A DNA stretch of 50,839 nucleotides from an uncultured Lachnospiraceae bacterium (GCA_900317505.1 ONHB01000022.1:1-50839), one strand, 5' to 3'. Positions 24,697 through 33,979 are shown, counted from the stretch's first letter. The notes: a model not told the origin generated them from the sequence alone. A program made the numbers and translations.

Positions 24697-24840
24697 TTTT
24701 ATCACTCCTTTAGTCCGGGCAGCCGATATGCGTCTGCCATTTGAGCGTCAGCAAAAATATCAATCAAAATATCAATAATCAACGAATTGAATGATCTGAT
24801 TTAAAAATTAAATAAAAACCGGTAAATACCTGATATATTG

Positions 24841-26307
24841 TCAGATTTCATAATCGGATGAAAAATCCAGATAAGAAATATATCTTTCGCTAAAATCCGG
24901 TTCCATCGCCAGATTGATGATTTTCTTTTTTGGAAAATCAAAGACATTGGAAAATAGCTTATCATTGCCTTTTCCATTTCCAGAATCTTTGGCCACCAGC
25001 TTATCATATCCATATACCCTGGCTCCGGACAGTGCCGTATTGCCGCATGCAAAGGTCTTTCCGCGGAAAGCATCCGGCAATAATCCAACGCCGAAGGCAG
25101 CCTCTACATCCAGATAATACCCAAAACCGCCTGCCACATAGACCTGTCCGATCTCCTGCAGCGCACAGCCAAAAGCTTCCGAAAGATAATCAATGCCACA
25201 CCGGACTGCTGCCTTTGCAAGCTGCATCTGGCGGATATGGTCCTGTGTTATGTAAACTTGTTTTTTATATTCAATGGCTACACCCTGCTCAAACCATTCA
25301 TCCTGCAGGGTTCCATGACAATCTATTCTGTGTTCCTTTAAAAGCCGGTACAAAATTGCAACCACGTCCGCGCCAAACAATCCGACACCAGCAATGGAAT
25401 CAAAGGCTGAACCGGCTGCCGCCGAGGTTGCTACCATCCGGTCAGAATCGAATAATACCATTTCTGCATTTGTACCTAAATCTATTAAGAGCGTGGGGCT
25501 GTTATTTGTTGTTGAACAAATAGCCAGAACACCACTAAAGATATCCCCGCCCACAAACGCACTGTAACCGGGCATGACATAGGTCTCAATCCCTGCAATT
25601 TCCGTCCGGACCTCATCTAAACAGACCGCATCAAAAGGTGCCTTACTAAGTCCCTGCACGTCATATTCCATCAACAGATGCACCATGGTCGTATTTGCTG
25701 CAATTACCATAAAAAGGACATCATCACTTCCAAGCTTTTCCACACCCTGGCAAAGCTGATCCCGTATGATATGGCTCAATTCTTCCCGATGTCCGTGCTC
25801 CGACGCTTCCAATCGGGAAATTACATCACTTCCAAACCGGTTTTGCGCATTGACAGCTTTATAGGTTTCGATCACCTGTCCGTCGGACGCAGACACTTTC
25901 TGCATGACCAGTGTCGTCGTACCGATATCCGTTGTGATAAAATATTTTCCATCATATCGATCTATCGGCTTCCATTTTATATCCAGCGCCTTGGAAACGG
26001 CATCTACCTTTCTTAGCTTTGGAACCTCAATCTCACAATCGGTGTATAACCGGGAAAGACAGGCCAGACGATACCCCTGCCGCAATTCATCCGGTGAAAA
26101 AAAACGCCTTTCCTGCGCTGTCGGTAATGGTGCTCCCTTTAAAAAGCGCACCTTGCACTTTCCGCAGATTCCCTTACCGCCACAATTTGCCGCAACCGGT
26201 ATTCCTGCCTTCTGACATAACAAAAGTAAGCTTTCTCCCGATTCGAAAAAAAGCTTACTTTCTGATGTTTCATTTTCTGTTTTGATTACCAGTTGCAATT
26301 CAGACAT
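24841..26307 (-). CDS. 2Fe-2S ferredoxin / ASKHA domain protein (corrinoid activation-type, DUF4445)
   Basis: A 488-residue protein. An N-terminal plant-type [2Fe-2S] domain has Cys42, Cys48, Cys51 and Cys83 in the spacing of that family. It is followed by an ASKHA ATPase with two phosphate-binding loops, TTDIGTTTL (about residue 128) and LIDLGTNAE (about 275). Relatives (RACE/RamA-like) use ATP to reduce the inactive Co(II) state of corrinoid methyltransferases. The region after AAAGSAF (about residue 300) seems to lack some 45 residues: the usual SCG...PGA block is missing and the text runs directly into VGLFGADVV, which aligns with the GICGSGVV segment. No corrinoid protein or methyltransferase gene is adjacent, so its partner is unknown. 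Confidence 0.8.
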   Translation of the reverse strand: MSELQLVIKTENETSESKLFFESGESLLLLCQKAGIPVAANCGGKGICGKCKVRFLKGAPLPTAQERRFFSPDELRQGYRLACLSRLYTDCEIEVPKLRKVDAVSKALDIKWKPIDRYDGKYFITTDIGTTTLVMQKVSASDGQVIETYKAVNAQNRFGSDVISRLEASEHGHREELSHIIRDQLCQGVEKLGSDDVLFMVIAANTTMVHLLMEYDVQGLSKAPFDAVCLDEVRTEIAGIETYVMPGYSAFVGGDIFSGVLAICSTTNNSPTLLIDLGTNAEMVLFDSDRMVATSAAAGSAFDSIAGVGLFGADVVAILYRLLKEHRIDCHGTLQDEWFEQGVAIEYKKQVYITQDHIRQMQLAKAAVRCGIDYLSEAFGCALQEIGQVYVAGGFGYYLDVEAAFGVGLLPDAFRGKTFACGNTALSGARVYGYDKLVAKDSGNGKGNDKLFSNVFDFPKKKIINLAMEPDFSERYISYLDFSSDYEI

Positions 26308-26346
26308 CTTTCATCCCGCCTACAGAAATCTGTGCTTCATCTTACC

Positions 26347-26520
26347 TTATACAAACTGATTTCTGTCTCTGTTATAAACATAACCGATTGTAGCGAGTTT
26401 ATCAAGTATTGTCTGCTTGTCAACATCCTCATCCTCACATAAATCATCAAGTGAGGAATAAAAATCTCTTAGCTTCAAGTTGACATAACTCAAAAGCATT
26501 ACCGGGTCATTCGGCATCAT
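26347..26520 (-). CDS. DUF4250 family small protein
   Basis: A 57-residue soluble protein matching the DUF4250 family of Clostridia: it starts MPNDPVMLLSYVNLKLRDFY after the initial Met, continues with SLDDLCEDEDVDKQ and ends with GYVYNRDRNQFV. Family members start at this MxP motif. AAGGAG lies 8 bases before this ATG, while an ATG two codons upstream is too close to it. The pattern of the second half suggests a small helical, HTH-like fold. No function is known. It follows htrA in the opposite order (upstream neighbour ends at 26535) and may be cotranscribed with it. Confidence 0.85.
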   Translation of the reverse strand: MMPNDPVMLLSYVNLKLRDFYSSLDDLCEDEDVDKQTILDKLATIGYVYNRDRNQFV

Positions 26521-26534
26521 ATCCATGTCTCCTT

Positions 26535-28055
26535 TTATCTGCCGGATCCGGAACCATTGTTTCCATTATTGTAATAATCAAAGAATTTCTGGATAAATTC
26601 ATCGGCGCTCTGTCCATTCTGCTGTGAATCACTGCTGCCATCGCTGTTTCCGTTGTCCTGATAGGTGCTTCCCTGATTCTGTGCAGCTGTTGTATTGGAT
26701 GTCTGTGTCAAAGTAACAGATACAGTCTGTTCTTCATATCCACCGTCTTCTTTTGCACGCTGTATTACAACATCAACCGTTTCTCCGGCTTTATAGTATT
26801 GTAAGGTTGATTTTAAATCATCATAATCCGTAACGCTCATTCCGTCAAATTTTGTAATGATATCACCTTTTTTAATACCGGCATTTGTTGCTGCTCCGTT
26901 ATCCTGGACCTCTAATACATAAACGCCCTGAGGGATATTGTACATTTCAGAAATATCTTCTGATACATTCTGGCAGGAAATACCAAGATAGCCCTGTTCG
27001 TCTGTACCGACAATGTCTCTTGTTTCACGGTTCATCAGATTCTGTAAAATCGGCTCAGCAGTATTGATCGGGATCGCATATCCCATACCTTCTACAACAG
27101 TGGATGCAAATTTGGAGGAGTTGATACCGATCAGCTCACCTTTCATATTTAATAAAGCACCACCACTGTTACCGGGGTTGATGGCTGCATCGGTCTGAAT
27201 TAACTTGGCTGTCATGCCGTCAATAGTCACTTCACGGTCCAGTGCACTGACAATACCGGTTGTAACACTCTGTCCATAGCCTAAGGCATTACCGATGGCA
27301 ACAACCTGATCACCGACCTTGACATCAGATGAATCGCCAATCTTGGCAATGCTGATGGATGATTTGATCTCATCTGATAAGTCACTTAACTGAACTGCGA
27401 TGATACCCAGATCATTTTCAGCATCTGTACCTTTTACCTTTGCTTCCACAACTTTATTTTCATCATCGCCAAAGCATACGGAAATTTCATTAGCATTGGC
27501 AACTACGTGATTGTTGGTTGCGATCAAAAGCTCTGTATCATTCTGTCCGATGATAATACCGGAACCGGCACTTGTTGCCTCATACTGTCTGGTGCCAAAC
27601 ATACTCTGTACTTCCTCAACACCCTTATTGGTGATGGATACGATGGAAGGCATGCAGCTTTCTGCGATCTGTGCAACGGTATATTCGCTTGTATCCTTGC
27701 TTGAAACCGGATTGGCGGTTGCTGTATTGCTTTCAGATGATGTATCTGTACTGTCTGTAGAAGCATCTGCCGTATCCGATGCCACAACCGTTTCGCTGAT
27801 CTGTGTATTGGCATTGGCAGTTGCAATCTTCTGATCAAAGCCGCTTGCTTTCATAACACCGATAAATACCAGTGATGCAGCCAGACCAAAGGCAACGCCG
27901 CTTACCAACATCATGCCAAATTTGCGGACTGTTGCAGGCATCTTTCTTGTTTTCTTTTTGTGATCATCTCCATGATCGTCACCGTTCATATTGGGAGCAG
28001 CTCCATAATTTTGTGAAGAGCTGTCATATTCATAATAATTGTGATTCTCGTACAT
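26535..28055 (-). CDS. HtrA/DegP-type serine protease with PDZ domain
   Basis: A 506-residue membrane-anchored protease. A polar N-terminal stretch (about 1-45) precedes one membrane segment (about 48-70), then a Ser/Thr-rich linker, a trypsin-like domain with the triad His in TNNHVV, Asp in ENDLGIIA and Ser in GNSGGALL, one PDZ domain (about 355-450, YLGISCQNV and GAATNAGIKKGDII), and a low-complexity Gln/Ser/Asn-rich tail ending in GSGSGR. The catalytic domain faces outward and degrades or checks misfolded exported proteins. Neighbouring clpB, under heat-shock control, is in the same direction but separated by a strong terminator. Confidence 0.95.
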   Translation of the reverse strand: MYENHNYYEYDSSSQNYGAAPNMNGDDHGDDHKKKTRKMPATVRKFGMMLVSGVAFGLAASLVFIGVMKASGFDQKIATANANTQISETVVASDTADASTDSTDTSSESNTATANPVSSKDTSEYTVAQIAESCMPSIVSITNKGVEEVQSMFGTRQYEATSAGSGIIIGQNDTELLIATNNHVVANANEISVCFGDDENKVVEAKVKGTDAENDLGIIAVQLSDLSDEIKSSISIAKIGDSSDVKVGDQVVAIGNALGYGQSVTTGIVSALDREVTIDGMTAKLIQTDAAINPGNSGGALLNMKGELIGINSSKFASTVVEGMGYAIPINTAEPILQNLMNRETRDIVGTDEQGYLGISCQNVSEDISEMYNIPQGVYVLEVQDNGAATNAGIKKGDIITKFDGMSVTDYDDLKSTLQYYKAGETVDVVIQRAKEDGGYEEQTVSVTLTQTSNTTAAQNQGSTYQDNGNSDGSSDSQQNGQSADEFIQKFFDYYNNGNNGSGSGR

Positions 28056-28163
28056 AACTAAAACCTCTTTCCTGTTTCTTGATACTAATAAGATAACGTA
28101 GCTTTGTTATAAAAATATGGTAAAAGTGTGTTTATTCTGTGAAATAAAACACTTTTTTCCATG

Positions 28164-28225
28164 TAAAAAAACTGCCGTGGCAGCCGGAAGATATCATATC
28201 CTCCAGCCGCGCTCACGGCAGTTTT
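28164..28225 (-). terminator. Strong Rho-independent terminator after clpB
   Basis: Minus strand: AAACTGCCGTG pairs with CACGGCAGTTT around an inner hairpin (GGCTGGAGGATATGATATC...), followed by a T7 run. It lies about 80 bases past the clpB stop, and ends transcription before htrA. Confidence 0.85.
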
Positions 28226-28304
28226 CCCTCCTTTTATTTTAGGGTTGTCCGTTTATCACGGCTACCCAGCTATTGGTATTCAGCCATGCACCCGATACCA
28301 TTGA

Positions 28305-30890
28305 TCAGTCTTCCTTACGTGCAACGAGCTTATCACCGTCTACATCGATCACAATATGATCACCCTGTCCGATCTGGTCGGCAAGGATCAGTTTGGCAGC
28401 GGCAGTTTCCACATATTTCTGGATGTAACGCTTCAACGGTCTCGCACCATAAACAGGATCATAACCATGGTCTACAATAAACTGTTTGGCAGCATCTGTA
28501 CATGACAGATGTAAATCACGGTCACTCAGACGTTTATTCAAATCCGCAATGATCAGATCAATAATTCCACTGATGTTGTCCTTGGTAAGTGGCTTGAAGA
28601 GAATGGTCTCATCCAGACGATTCAAAAATTCCGGTCTGAAATGAGCTCTTAAATCATTCATGACAAGCTCTTCCGCTTCTTTGGATATCTCACCATTTTC
28701 ATCAATACCGTCAAGCAGATACTGCGCTCCGATATTGGAAGTCATGATCAGAATGGTATTTTTGAAATCGACGGTCCTGCCGAGTGAATCGGTAATACGT
28801 CCATCATCCAATACCTGCAATAATACATTGAATACATCCGGATGCGCTTTTTCAATTTCATCAAACAGCACAACAGAATACGGTTTACGACGGACAGCCT
28901 CTGTCAACTGGCCGCCTTCTTCATATCCGACATATCCGGGAGGCGCTCCGATCAGACGGGATACGGAATATTTCTCCATATACTCACTCATATCAAGTCT
29001 GACGATATTGCTTTCATCATCAAACAGGCTCTGCGCCAAAGCTTTTGCAAGCTCTGTCTTGCCGACACCGGTGGGTCCCAAAAACAGGAACGAACCGATT
29101 GGCTTGGTCGGATCTTTGATACCGGCTTTAGAACGGATAATTGCTTCTGTGACCTTGGTCACGCCTTCGTCCTGACCTACCACTCTCTTGTGGAGCTCTT
29201 CATCCAGATGTAAGGTCTTATTGCGCTCGCTTTCCGTTAATTTGGCTACCGGAATACCGGTCCAGCGGGAAATGATCTTAGCAATCTCATCATCATCCAC
29301 ACTCTCGTGTACCAGACTGCGATCCTGCTTGCTCACTTTTGCTTCCTCTGCTTCCAGCTCTTTTTTCATAGCCGGCAGTTTGCCATAGCTAAGCTCTGCA
29401 GCTTTTTCCAGCTTGCCTTCTCTGGTTGCGATCTGGATCTCATTGTTGACAGCTTCAATATCCTCACGAAGCTTCTGTAACTTCTCAACACTGGCTTTTT
29501 CATTTTCCCAGGTTGCCTTTTGTGACGCAAACTGTTCTTTTAATTCTGCCAGTTCTTTCTGCAGATCTGCCAGACGCTCAATGGAAAGCTTATCGTCTTC
29601 CTTTTTAAGAGCCGTCTCCTCGATCTCCATCTGCATAATACGACGGTTCAGCTCATCCAGCTCTGTCGGCATAGAGTCAAGCTCTGTCTTGATCAGGGCA
29701 CAAGCCTCATCTACAAGGTCGATCGCCTTATCCGGCAGGAAACGGTCAGTGATATAACGATTGGATAAAACAGCCGCACTGACTAACGCTGTATCCAAAA
29801 TCTTAACGCCGTGGAACACTTCATAACGGTCTTTTAATCCACGCAGAATGGAAATTGTATCTTCAACAGTCGGTTCATTGACCATAACCGGCTGGAAACG
29901 ACGCTCCAAAGCCTGGTCTTTTTCAATGTACTGACGATACTCATCCAAAGTTGTGGCACCGATACAATGCAGCTCACCACGTGCCAACATCGGTTTTAAC
30001 ATATTGCCTGCATCCAGTGCGCCATCTGTTTTGCCTGCACCGACAATGGTATGCAACTCATCAATAAACAAAATGATCTGTCCATCGCTGTTTTTGACAT
30101 CCTCAAGTACGGCTTTCAGACGTTCCTCAAACTCACCACGATATTTTGCTCCGGCAACCAGAGCACCCATATCCAGCGAAAAGATCTTTTTATCCTTTAA
30201 GCTGGCAGGTACATCACCACGGACAATACGCTGTGCAAGCCCTTCGACAACAGCGGTTTTACCAACACCGGGCTCACCGATCAGCACCGGATTGTTTTTG
30301 GTCTTACGGGACAGGATACGGATCACATTCCTGATCTCCGCATCACGGCCGATAACCGGATCAAGCTTCTGTCTCTTTGCTTTGTCAACCAGATCCTCAC
30401 CATATTTTTCCAGTGTATCATAGGTAGCTTCCGGATTGTCACTGGTCACCCGCTGATTGCCTCTGACGGTTGAAAGAGCCTGTAAAAACCGCTCTCTCGT
30501 GATTCCAAACTCCTGCATCATATCCTTGATGCCTTTGTTGGGATATTTTAATAAGGATAAGAACAAATGCTCAACGGAAACATATTCGTCTCCCATCGCC
30601 TTTGCTTCATCCTCAGCTGATATCAACACTTTATTTAAGGACTGTCCGATATAAACCTGACCTCCCTGAACCTTTACTTTTTTCTCTATCAGCTGCTTTG
30701 CATAGTTTACATAATATTCTTTCTGAATATCCATCTTCTCAATGAGTTTTAAAATCAGACTATCTTCAATCGAAAGAAGGGATAATAACAAATGTTCCTC
30801 ATCAATCTCCTGATTGCCATAATCATAGGCCAATTTTTCACAACCATTGATAGCTTCAATCGATTTTTGCGTAAATTTTTGAAAATTCAT
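28305..30890 (-). CDS. clpB: ATP-dependent chaperone ClpB
   Basis: An 861-residue hexameric disaggregase. Order: Clp N-domain repeats (1-145), first AAA+ module with Walker A GEPGVGKT (about 205) and Walker [11 protein letters not shown], the coiled-coil M domain (about 400-530), second AAA+ module with Walker A GPTGVGKT (about 605), and the C-terminal D2-small domain. It lacks the ClpP-binding loop, which separates it from ClpA/ClpC. It works with DnaK to rescue aggregated proteins. I start it at the ATG before NFQKF, with AAAGGGGTG six bases upstream. Its promoter is overlapped by a CIRCE operator. Confidence 0.97.
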   Translation of the reverse strand: MNFQKFTQKSIEAINGCEKLAYDYGNQEIDEEHLLLSLLSIEDSLILKLIEKMDIQKEYYVNYAKQLIEKKVKVQGGQVYIGQSLNKVLISAEDEAKAMGDEYVSVEHLFLSLLKYPNKGIKDMMQEFGITRERFLQALSTVRGNQRVTSDNPEATYDTLEKYGEDLVDKAKRQKLDPVIGRDAEIRNVIRILSRKTKNNPVLIGEPGVGKTAVVEGLAQRIVRGDVPASLKDKKIFSLDMGALVAGAKYRGEFEERLKAVLEDVKNSDGQIILFIDELHTIVGAGKTDGALDAGNMLKPMLARGELHCIGATTLDEYRQYIEKDQALERRFQPVMVNEPTVEDTISILRGLKDRYEVFHGVKILDTALVSAAVLSNRYITDRFLPDKAIDLVDEACALIKTELDSMPTELDELNRRIMQMEIEETALKKEDDKLSIERLADLQKELAELKEQFASQKATWENEKASVEKLQKLREDIEAVNNEIQIATREGKLEKAAELSYGKLPAMKKELEAEEAKVSKQDRSLVHESVDDDEIAKIISRWTGIPVAKLTESERNKTLHLDEELHKRVVGQDEGVTKVTEAIIRSKAGIKDPTKPIGSFLFLGPTGVGKTELAKALAQSLFDDESNIVRLDMSEYMEKYSVSRLIGAPPGYVGYEEGGQLTEAVRRKPYSVVLFDEIEKAHPDVFNVLLQVLDDGRITDSLGRTVDFKNTILIMTSNIGAQYLLDGIDENGEISKEAEELVMNDLRAHFRPEFLNRLDETILFKPLTKDNISGIIDLIIADLNKRLSDRDLHLSCTDAAKQFIVDHGYDPVYGARPLKRYIQKYVETAAAKLILADQIGQGDHIVIDVDGDKLVARKED

Positions 30891-30984
30891 ATATAACACC
30901 CCTTTCAAAAAATGTATGTGTCAATATGTGTCAACATAAGCTTTGACATACCATACAATCTGGTATCTCTCATGCTCTGGGTAT

Positions 30985-31013
30985 GTTATAACGCAAAAAT
31001 TAGCACTCGTCAA
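30985..31013 (-). promoter_or_regulatory. Promoter for clpB
   Basis: Minus-strand TTGACG, 17 bases, TATAAC, about 95 bases before clpB. The -35 hexamer falls inside the spacer of the CIRCE element, so HrcA binding would mask it. Confidence 0.85.
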
Positions 31014-31026
31014 GAGAGAGTGCTAA
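31000..31026. promoter_or_regulatory. CIRCE operator (HrcA binding site)
   Basis: TTAGCACTC, nine bases, GAGTGCTAA: an exact match to the CIRCE consensus. It covers the -35 of the clpB promoter. It predicts that HrcA represses clpB and releases it on heat shock. hrcA itself is not in this window. Confidence 0.97.
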
Positions 31027-31055
31027 TAATTTTTCTAAAAATTCTATAAACTGAT

Positions 31056-31520
31056 TTAACTTAACCGAATTTCTAATTTCATGTCCAGTCCGTCCGCAAG
31101 ACGCTGCAGCGTTGCTATGGATGGATTGCCGATGCCTCTCTCTATTTTGCTGATTTCAGCCTGATATATTCCTGTCTTTTCTGATAGTTGCTTTTGTGTA
31201 ATATGTGCATTCTGTCTCGCTAAAGCAAATTGATATGCAATGAGACGATTAATATCAGTCTCCTGACACACCTCAACTAATACTCCATTATCCCATATCA
31301 CATCAGCATCCAGATCCAATTCATCATTCCATGAAATGCCATAACCGCCGGTATCCACCTGTACCTGTTCAAATAAGGAAGGTTTGGACGTAAAAACACA
31401 AAATTGCGGGAACTGCTCAAACAGAGTGGTAACATTGTACTGCTTGACTTCCCCTCCAATAAACCGTGCCTCAATTATAAAATTGGGTAATGCCCTGACG
31501 CTTTCAATCCTATGATTCAT
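31056..31520 (-). CDS. DUF2442 domain fused to an HTH domain (antitoxin-like regulator)
   Basis: A 154-residue protein with two parts. Residues 1-85 (VRALPNFIIEARFIGGEVKQYNV to VIWDNGVLVEV) match the DUF2442 pattern of a small beta-rich domain ending in a tryptophan-containing strand. Residues 95-154 form a Cro/CI-type HTH: ARQNAHITQKQLSEKTGI, QAEISKIERGIGNPSIATLQ. It lies directly after a DUF4160 gene in one operon. DUF4160/DUF2442 pairs are proposed toxin-antitoxin-like modules, and a DNA-binding partner fits the palindrome seen in the promoter. Function is inferred from this context. Confidence 0.85.
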   Translation of the reverse strand: MNHRIESVRALPNFIIEARFIGGEVKQYNVTTLFEQFPQFCVFTSKPSLFEQVQVDTGGYGISWNDELDLDADVIWDNGVLVEVCQETDINRLIAYQFALARQNAHITQKQLSEKTGIYQAEISKIERGIGNPSIATLQRLADGLDMKLEIRLS

Positions 31521-31531
31521 AGTATGCTCTC

Positions 31532-31789
31532 CTATTTATCATCATATGATAATAACCTAAATTGCTGATTCTCCCACATATTTAACAGTTCATCCTTGTG
31601 ACAGGAAATAAAATGCCTGACCATCTTCTGCTCTTTCGATGAAAGATCTCCCTCAAACATTTCGCCGTCCTCAATTGAAAACATCCCGACACAATCACCA
31701 TAAATGGCATGTATATGCGGTGGATTGTGTTCTTTTTGTCTTATATACATTTTGATAGTAATACCATAAAATCTGGAAATAACCGGCAC
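31532..31789 (-). CDS. DUF4160 domain protein (toxin-like partner)
   Basis: An 85-residue soluble protein of the DUF4160 family: PVISRFYGITIKMYIRQKEH, then NPPHIHAIYGDCVGMFSIEDGE with the conserved PPHIHA, then a helical end. It starts with GTG, with GAGGTG 8 bases upstream. It is the first gene of a two-gene operon with the DUF2442-HTH gene 11 bases downstream. The histidines could be catalytic, but no activity is established for the family to my knowledge. The gene order (putative toxin first, antitoxin second) is like that of HigBA modules. Confidence 0.88.
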   Translation of the reverse strand: MPVISRFYGITIKMYIRQKEHNPPHIHAIYGDCVGMFSIEDGEMFEGDLSSKEQKMVRHFISCHKDELLNMWENQQFRLLSYDDK

Positions 31790-31812
31790 TGACAGTTCAC
31801 CTCTCTGGTTAT

Positions 31813-31841
31813 ATTGTATAGGATATATCCTATATTGTCAA
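31813..31841 (-). promoter_or_regulatory. Promoter of the DUF4160/DUF2442 operon with embedded operator
   Basis: Minus-strand TTGACA, 17 bases, TACAAT. The spacer and the start of the -10 box consist of a perfect 18-base palindrome, TATAGGATATATCCTATA (31817-31834). A dimeric HTH protein bound there would occlude RNA polymerase; the HTH protein of the same operon is the likely ligand. Confidence 0.82.
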
Positions 31842-31921
31842 TGTACAATATTATTTTCTATCAAAAATCTATTCAACCAGTCTTTTATATTTTGCTACAT
31901 TATAAAAAGGAACAAACGGAA

Positions 31922-32578
31922 TCAGGAATCCAAGGCCGTCCCATCCTTCCATTCATGACTATAACGCAGGTATTCCGATTCCGTATTTAAAAACGTCTCT
32001 GCATTTTTCGGAAGCAAAATCGGCTCAATCGTATTGTTCTGATAATCACAAACATAAATCTTTTTGACACAGTTTAAAAATACCCAGTCAAACCGATGCT
32101 CTTTTTGCTTCTGCGTATACCCCATATATTCAAATAAAGCTCCTGCATCAATATCATTTTCATCATTGGGATGCAAAAACAGATACAGGCCATTGTATTT
32201 CATATGTACATAATTGGTATTTAACTTTTCAAGCTTCCGGTCAAAACGGTATTTTGCCTTGGAAAGATAGTCCTGCTTCACTTCCTTATCCGGCAGAATT
32301 GCCCAGAAACGTCCATTGTAAAAATTCAACCTGTCTCCGTATTTTTCAAAAGCCACCGCCGGGATTTCTTCTTTCAGACAACCCAGATATTTTTCAATAA
32401 AATCCTCTTCCTGTCCGTCATGCGGTAATAATGCCTGACTGACTTCAAGTCCGAAATCCATCGTCTCGTTGATCCAGTCCGGCGATTCACTCTTGATAAA
32501 ATGGGGCTTGTATTCCTTCCATAAATATTTCAGAGAGACCGCTGCATATATTTCATTGAGCATTTTTTCATAAGCCAT
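31922..32578 (-). CDS. Hypothetical protein, possible PD-(D/E)XK nuclease fold
   Basis: A 218-residue soluble protein that I do not recognise with confidence. AGGTGA lies five bases before its ATG. Residues 30-50 contain ESPDWI followed about ten residues on by GLEVSQ, a spacing seen in the core of PD-(D/E)XK-type nucleases (D...E-x-Q/K). Later, YVHMKYNGLYLFLHPND forms strands and helices without obvious motifs. It stands alone between the toxin-like operon and the DUF4430 gene. Nuclease function is a guess. Confidence 0.6.
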   Translation of the reverse strand: MAYEKMLNEIYAAVSLKYLWKEYKPHFIKSESPDWINETMDFGLEVSQALLPHDGQEEDFIEKYLGCLKEEIPAVAFEKYGDRLNFYNGRFWAILPDKEVKQDYLSKAKYRFDRKLEKLNTNYVHMKYNGLYLFLHPNDENDIDAGALFEYMGYTQKQKEHRFDWVFLNCVKKIYVCDYQNNTIEPILLPKNAETFLNTESEYLRYSHEWKDGTALDS

Positions 32579-32891
32579 TTTGTCACCTGCCGTTTTTCTA
32601 ACTTTGTTATTCTTATTTATCTTTTGTATTTATCTTTCATTATTTATATTTATTTCTTACTATTTCTATGATTTTTTGTTTTAGGGTTCTGTGATATTGA
32701 CCATTTGACCCTGATATATCATTACATTATAGTATAACAGATAAAGCAACACTTGCACCAGTCTATCACCACAGCTCCTTTTATTTTCCATTTTCCGCAT
32801 ATATCTTGCTTTTCTACCTATTTAATGATAAATATAATATGTTTGGGAAAACAAAATAAACCAGCATTAAAATAAAATTTAAGGAGATCCT
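32579..32891. other. Intergenic region with a degenerate repeat fragment and a promoter
   Basis: About 310 bases between divergent genes. Near 32685-32725 TGATATTGACC and TTTGACCCTGATATATCA resemble the ends of the modular repeats at 8.5-13 kb, but the middle is missing. Near 32830-32850 a TATAAT box precedes the DUF4430 gene; its -35 is weak. I find no cobalamin riboswitch consensus and no small gene. Confidence 0.4.
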
Positions 32892-33449
32892 ATGAACATG
32901 AAAACAAGAAAGAACAAACTTTTTTCCTTATTACTCTGCACAATGTTATCTGTCGCAATGGCATTTACCATGACAGGCTGTAGTGGAAAAGATAATTCAG
33001 ATGCTGCAACCGAAGAAGCGGTAACAGAAGAAACCATAACAGAATCAGGCAACGATCAGACCGCCGATGCAGAAAACACGGACGAGCAGTCAGACAATAC
33101 CGAGTCCACTGATTCACAGTCAGCTGATACCGCATCAGATGCTGAAGTACTTGGCGAGGGCGAGACGGTATTTACCTTCATCGTAACAGATGCCGATGGA
33201 AATGACACACAGTTCGAGATTCATACAGACAAGAAAACAGTAGGCGAAGCTTTATTAGATGTCGGATTGATTGCCGGCGAAGACAGTGAATACGGCCTTT
33301 ATGTAAAAACTGTCAATGGTGTCACCGCTGACTATGATACAGATCAGACTTACTGGGCTTTCTATGTAGATGGCGAGTATGCTCAGTCAGGTGTGGACTC
33401 TACTGACATTACTGTCGGAAGCACTTATTCTTTTAAGATCGAAAAATAA
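32892..33449 (+). CDS. DUF4430 domain lipoprotein
   Basis: A 185-residue exported lipoprotein: signal peptide with TMTGC lipobox (Cys30), a long Glu/Asp/Ser/Thr linker (about 35-90), then a DUF4430 domain (FTFIVTDADGNDTQFEIHTD, VGEALLDVGLI, YWAFYVDGEYAQSGVD) with the usual ubiquitin-like pattern. DUF4430 domains resemble part of the cobalamin-binding proteins of animals (intrinsic factor, transcobalamin). AAGGAG lies before the ATG. It is followed after 14 bases by an ECF transporter S component, which suggests that the lipoprotein captures or presents the same ligand at the cell surface. The ligand is unproven. Confidence 0.88.
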   Translation: MNMKTRKNKLFSLLLCTMLSVAMAFTMTGCSGKDNSDAATEEAVTEETITESGNDQTADAENTDEQSDNTESTDSQSADTASDAEVLGEGETVFTFIVTDADGNDTQFEIHTDKKTVGEALLDVGLIAGEDSEYGLYVKTVNGVTADYDTDQTYWAFYVDGEYAQSGVDSTDITVGSTYSFKIEK

Positions 33450-33463
33450 CAAAGGTTACAGAA

Positions 33464-33979
33464 ATGAAACTTTCAACAAGGGAAATAACTGTATTTGCTA
33501 TGCTGGGGGCACTGATGTATGCATCCAAAATGATCATGGAGGTTGCCCCCAATGTGCATCTACTGGGCGTATTTACGGTTGCTTTCACAGTTGTATACCG
33601 TAAAAAGGCTCTCTATCCTATTTACACTTATGTGTTATCAAATGGTTTATTCTGCGGATTCGCTACATGGTGGATCCCATATCTCTATATATGGACAGTG
33701 CTCTGGGGCGTTATTATGCTGATCCCCCATAGCATACCGCGAAAAATAAAACCCGTTATTTATATAATCTGCTGTTCCTTACACGGCTTTTTGTTTGGCA
33801 CGCTATATGCTCCGGCCCAGGCTATTTTATATGGAATGAGTTTCAAAGCTACAATCGCCTGGATCATTGCCGGTCTGCCATGGGATGCCATTCACGGAGT
33901 AAGCAATCTCGTTTGCGGCCTGCTGATCATGCCGATTGTAAAAGTTCTGACATATCTTGAAAACCGTGCGGCTTTATAA
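33464..33979 (+). CDS. ECF transporter S component, ligand unknown
   Basis: A 171-residue membrane protein with six hydrophobic segments and the short S-component pattern: LSTREITVFAMLGALMYASK at the N-terminus (helix 1 with alanine-rich ECF contact face), a central KKALYPIYTYVLSNGLFCG, and a last helix. S components bind a vitamin or related small molecule and associate with the shared EcfA/A'/T module, which is not in this window. Pairing with the DUF4430 lipoprotein points to cobalamin or a related compound, but this is inference. Its end is adjacent to that of the convergent AlkD-like gene. Confidence 0.85.
   Translation: MKLSTREITVFAMLGALMYASKMIMEVAPNVHLLGVFTVAFTVVYRKKALYPIYTYVLSNGLFCGFATWWIPYLYIWTVLWGVIMLIPHSIPRKIKPVIYIICCSLHGFLFGTLYAPAQAILYGMSFKATIAWIIAGLPWDAIHGVSNLVCGLLIMPIVKVLTYLENRAAL

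Noticed and set aside
28060..28250. Small gene starting with GTG after AAGGAGG downstream of clpB
   Set aside because: The frame runs straight across the clpB terminator stem and shows no protein-like composition.
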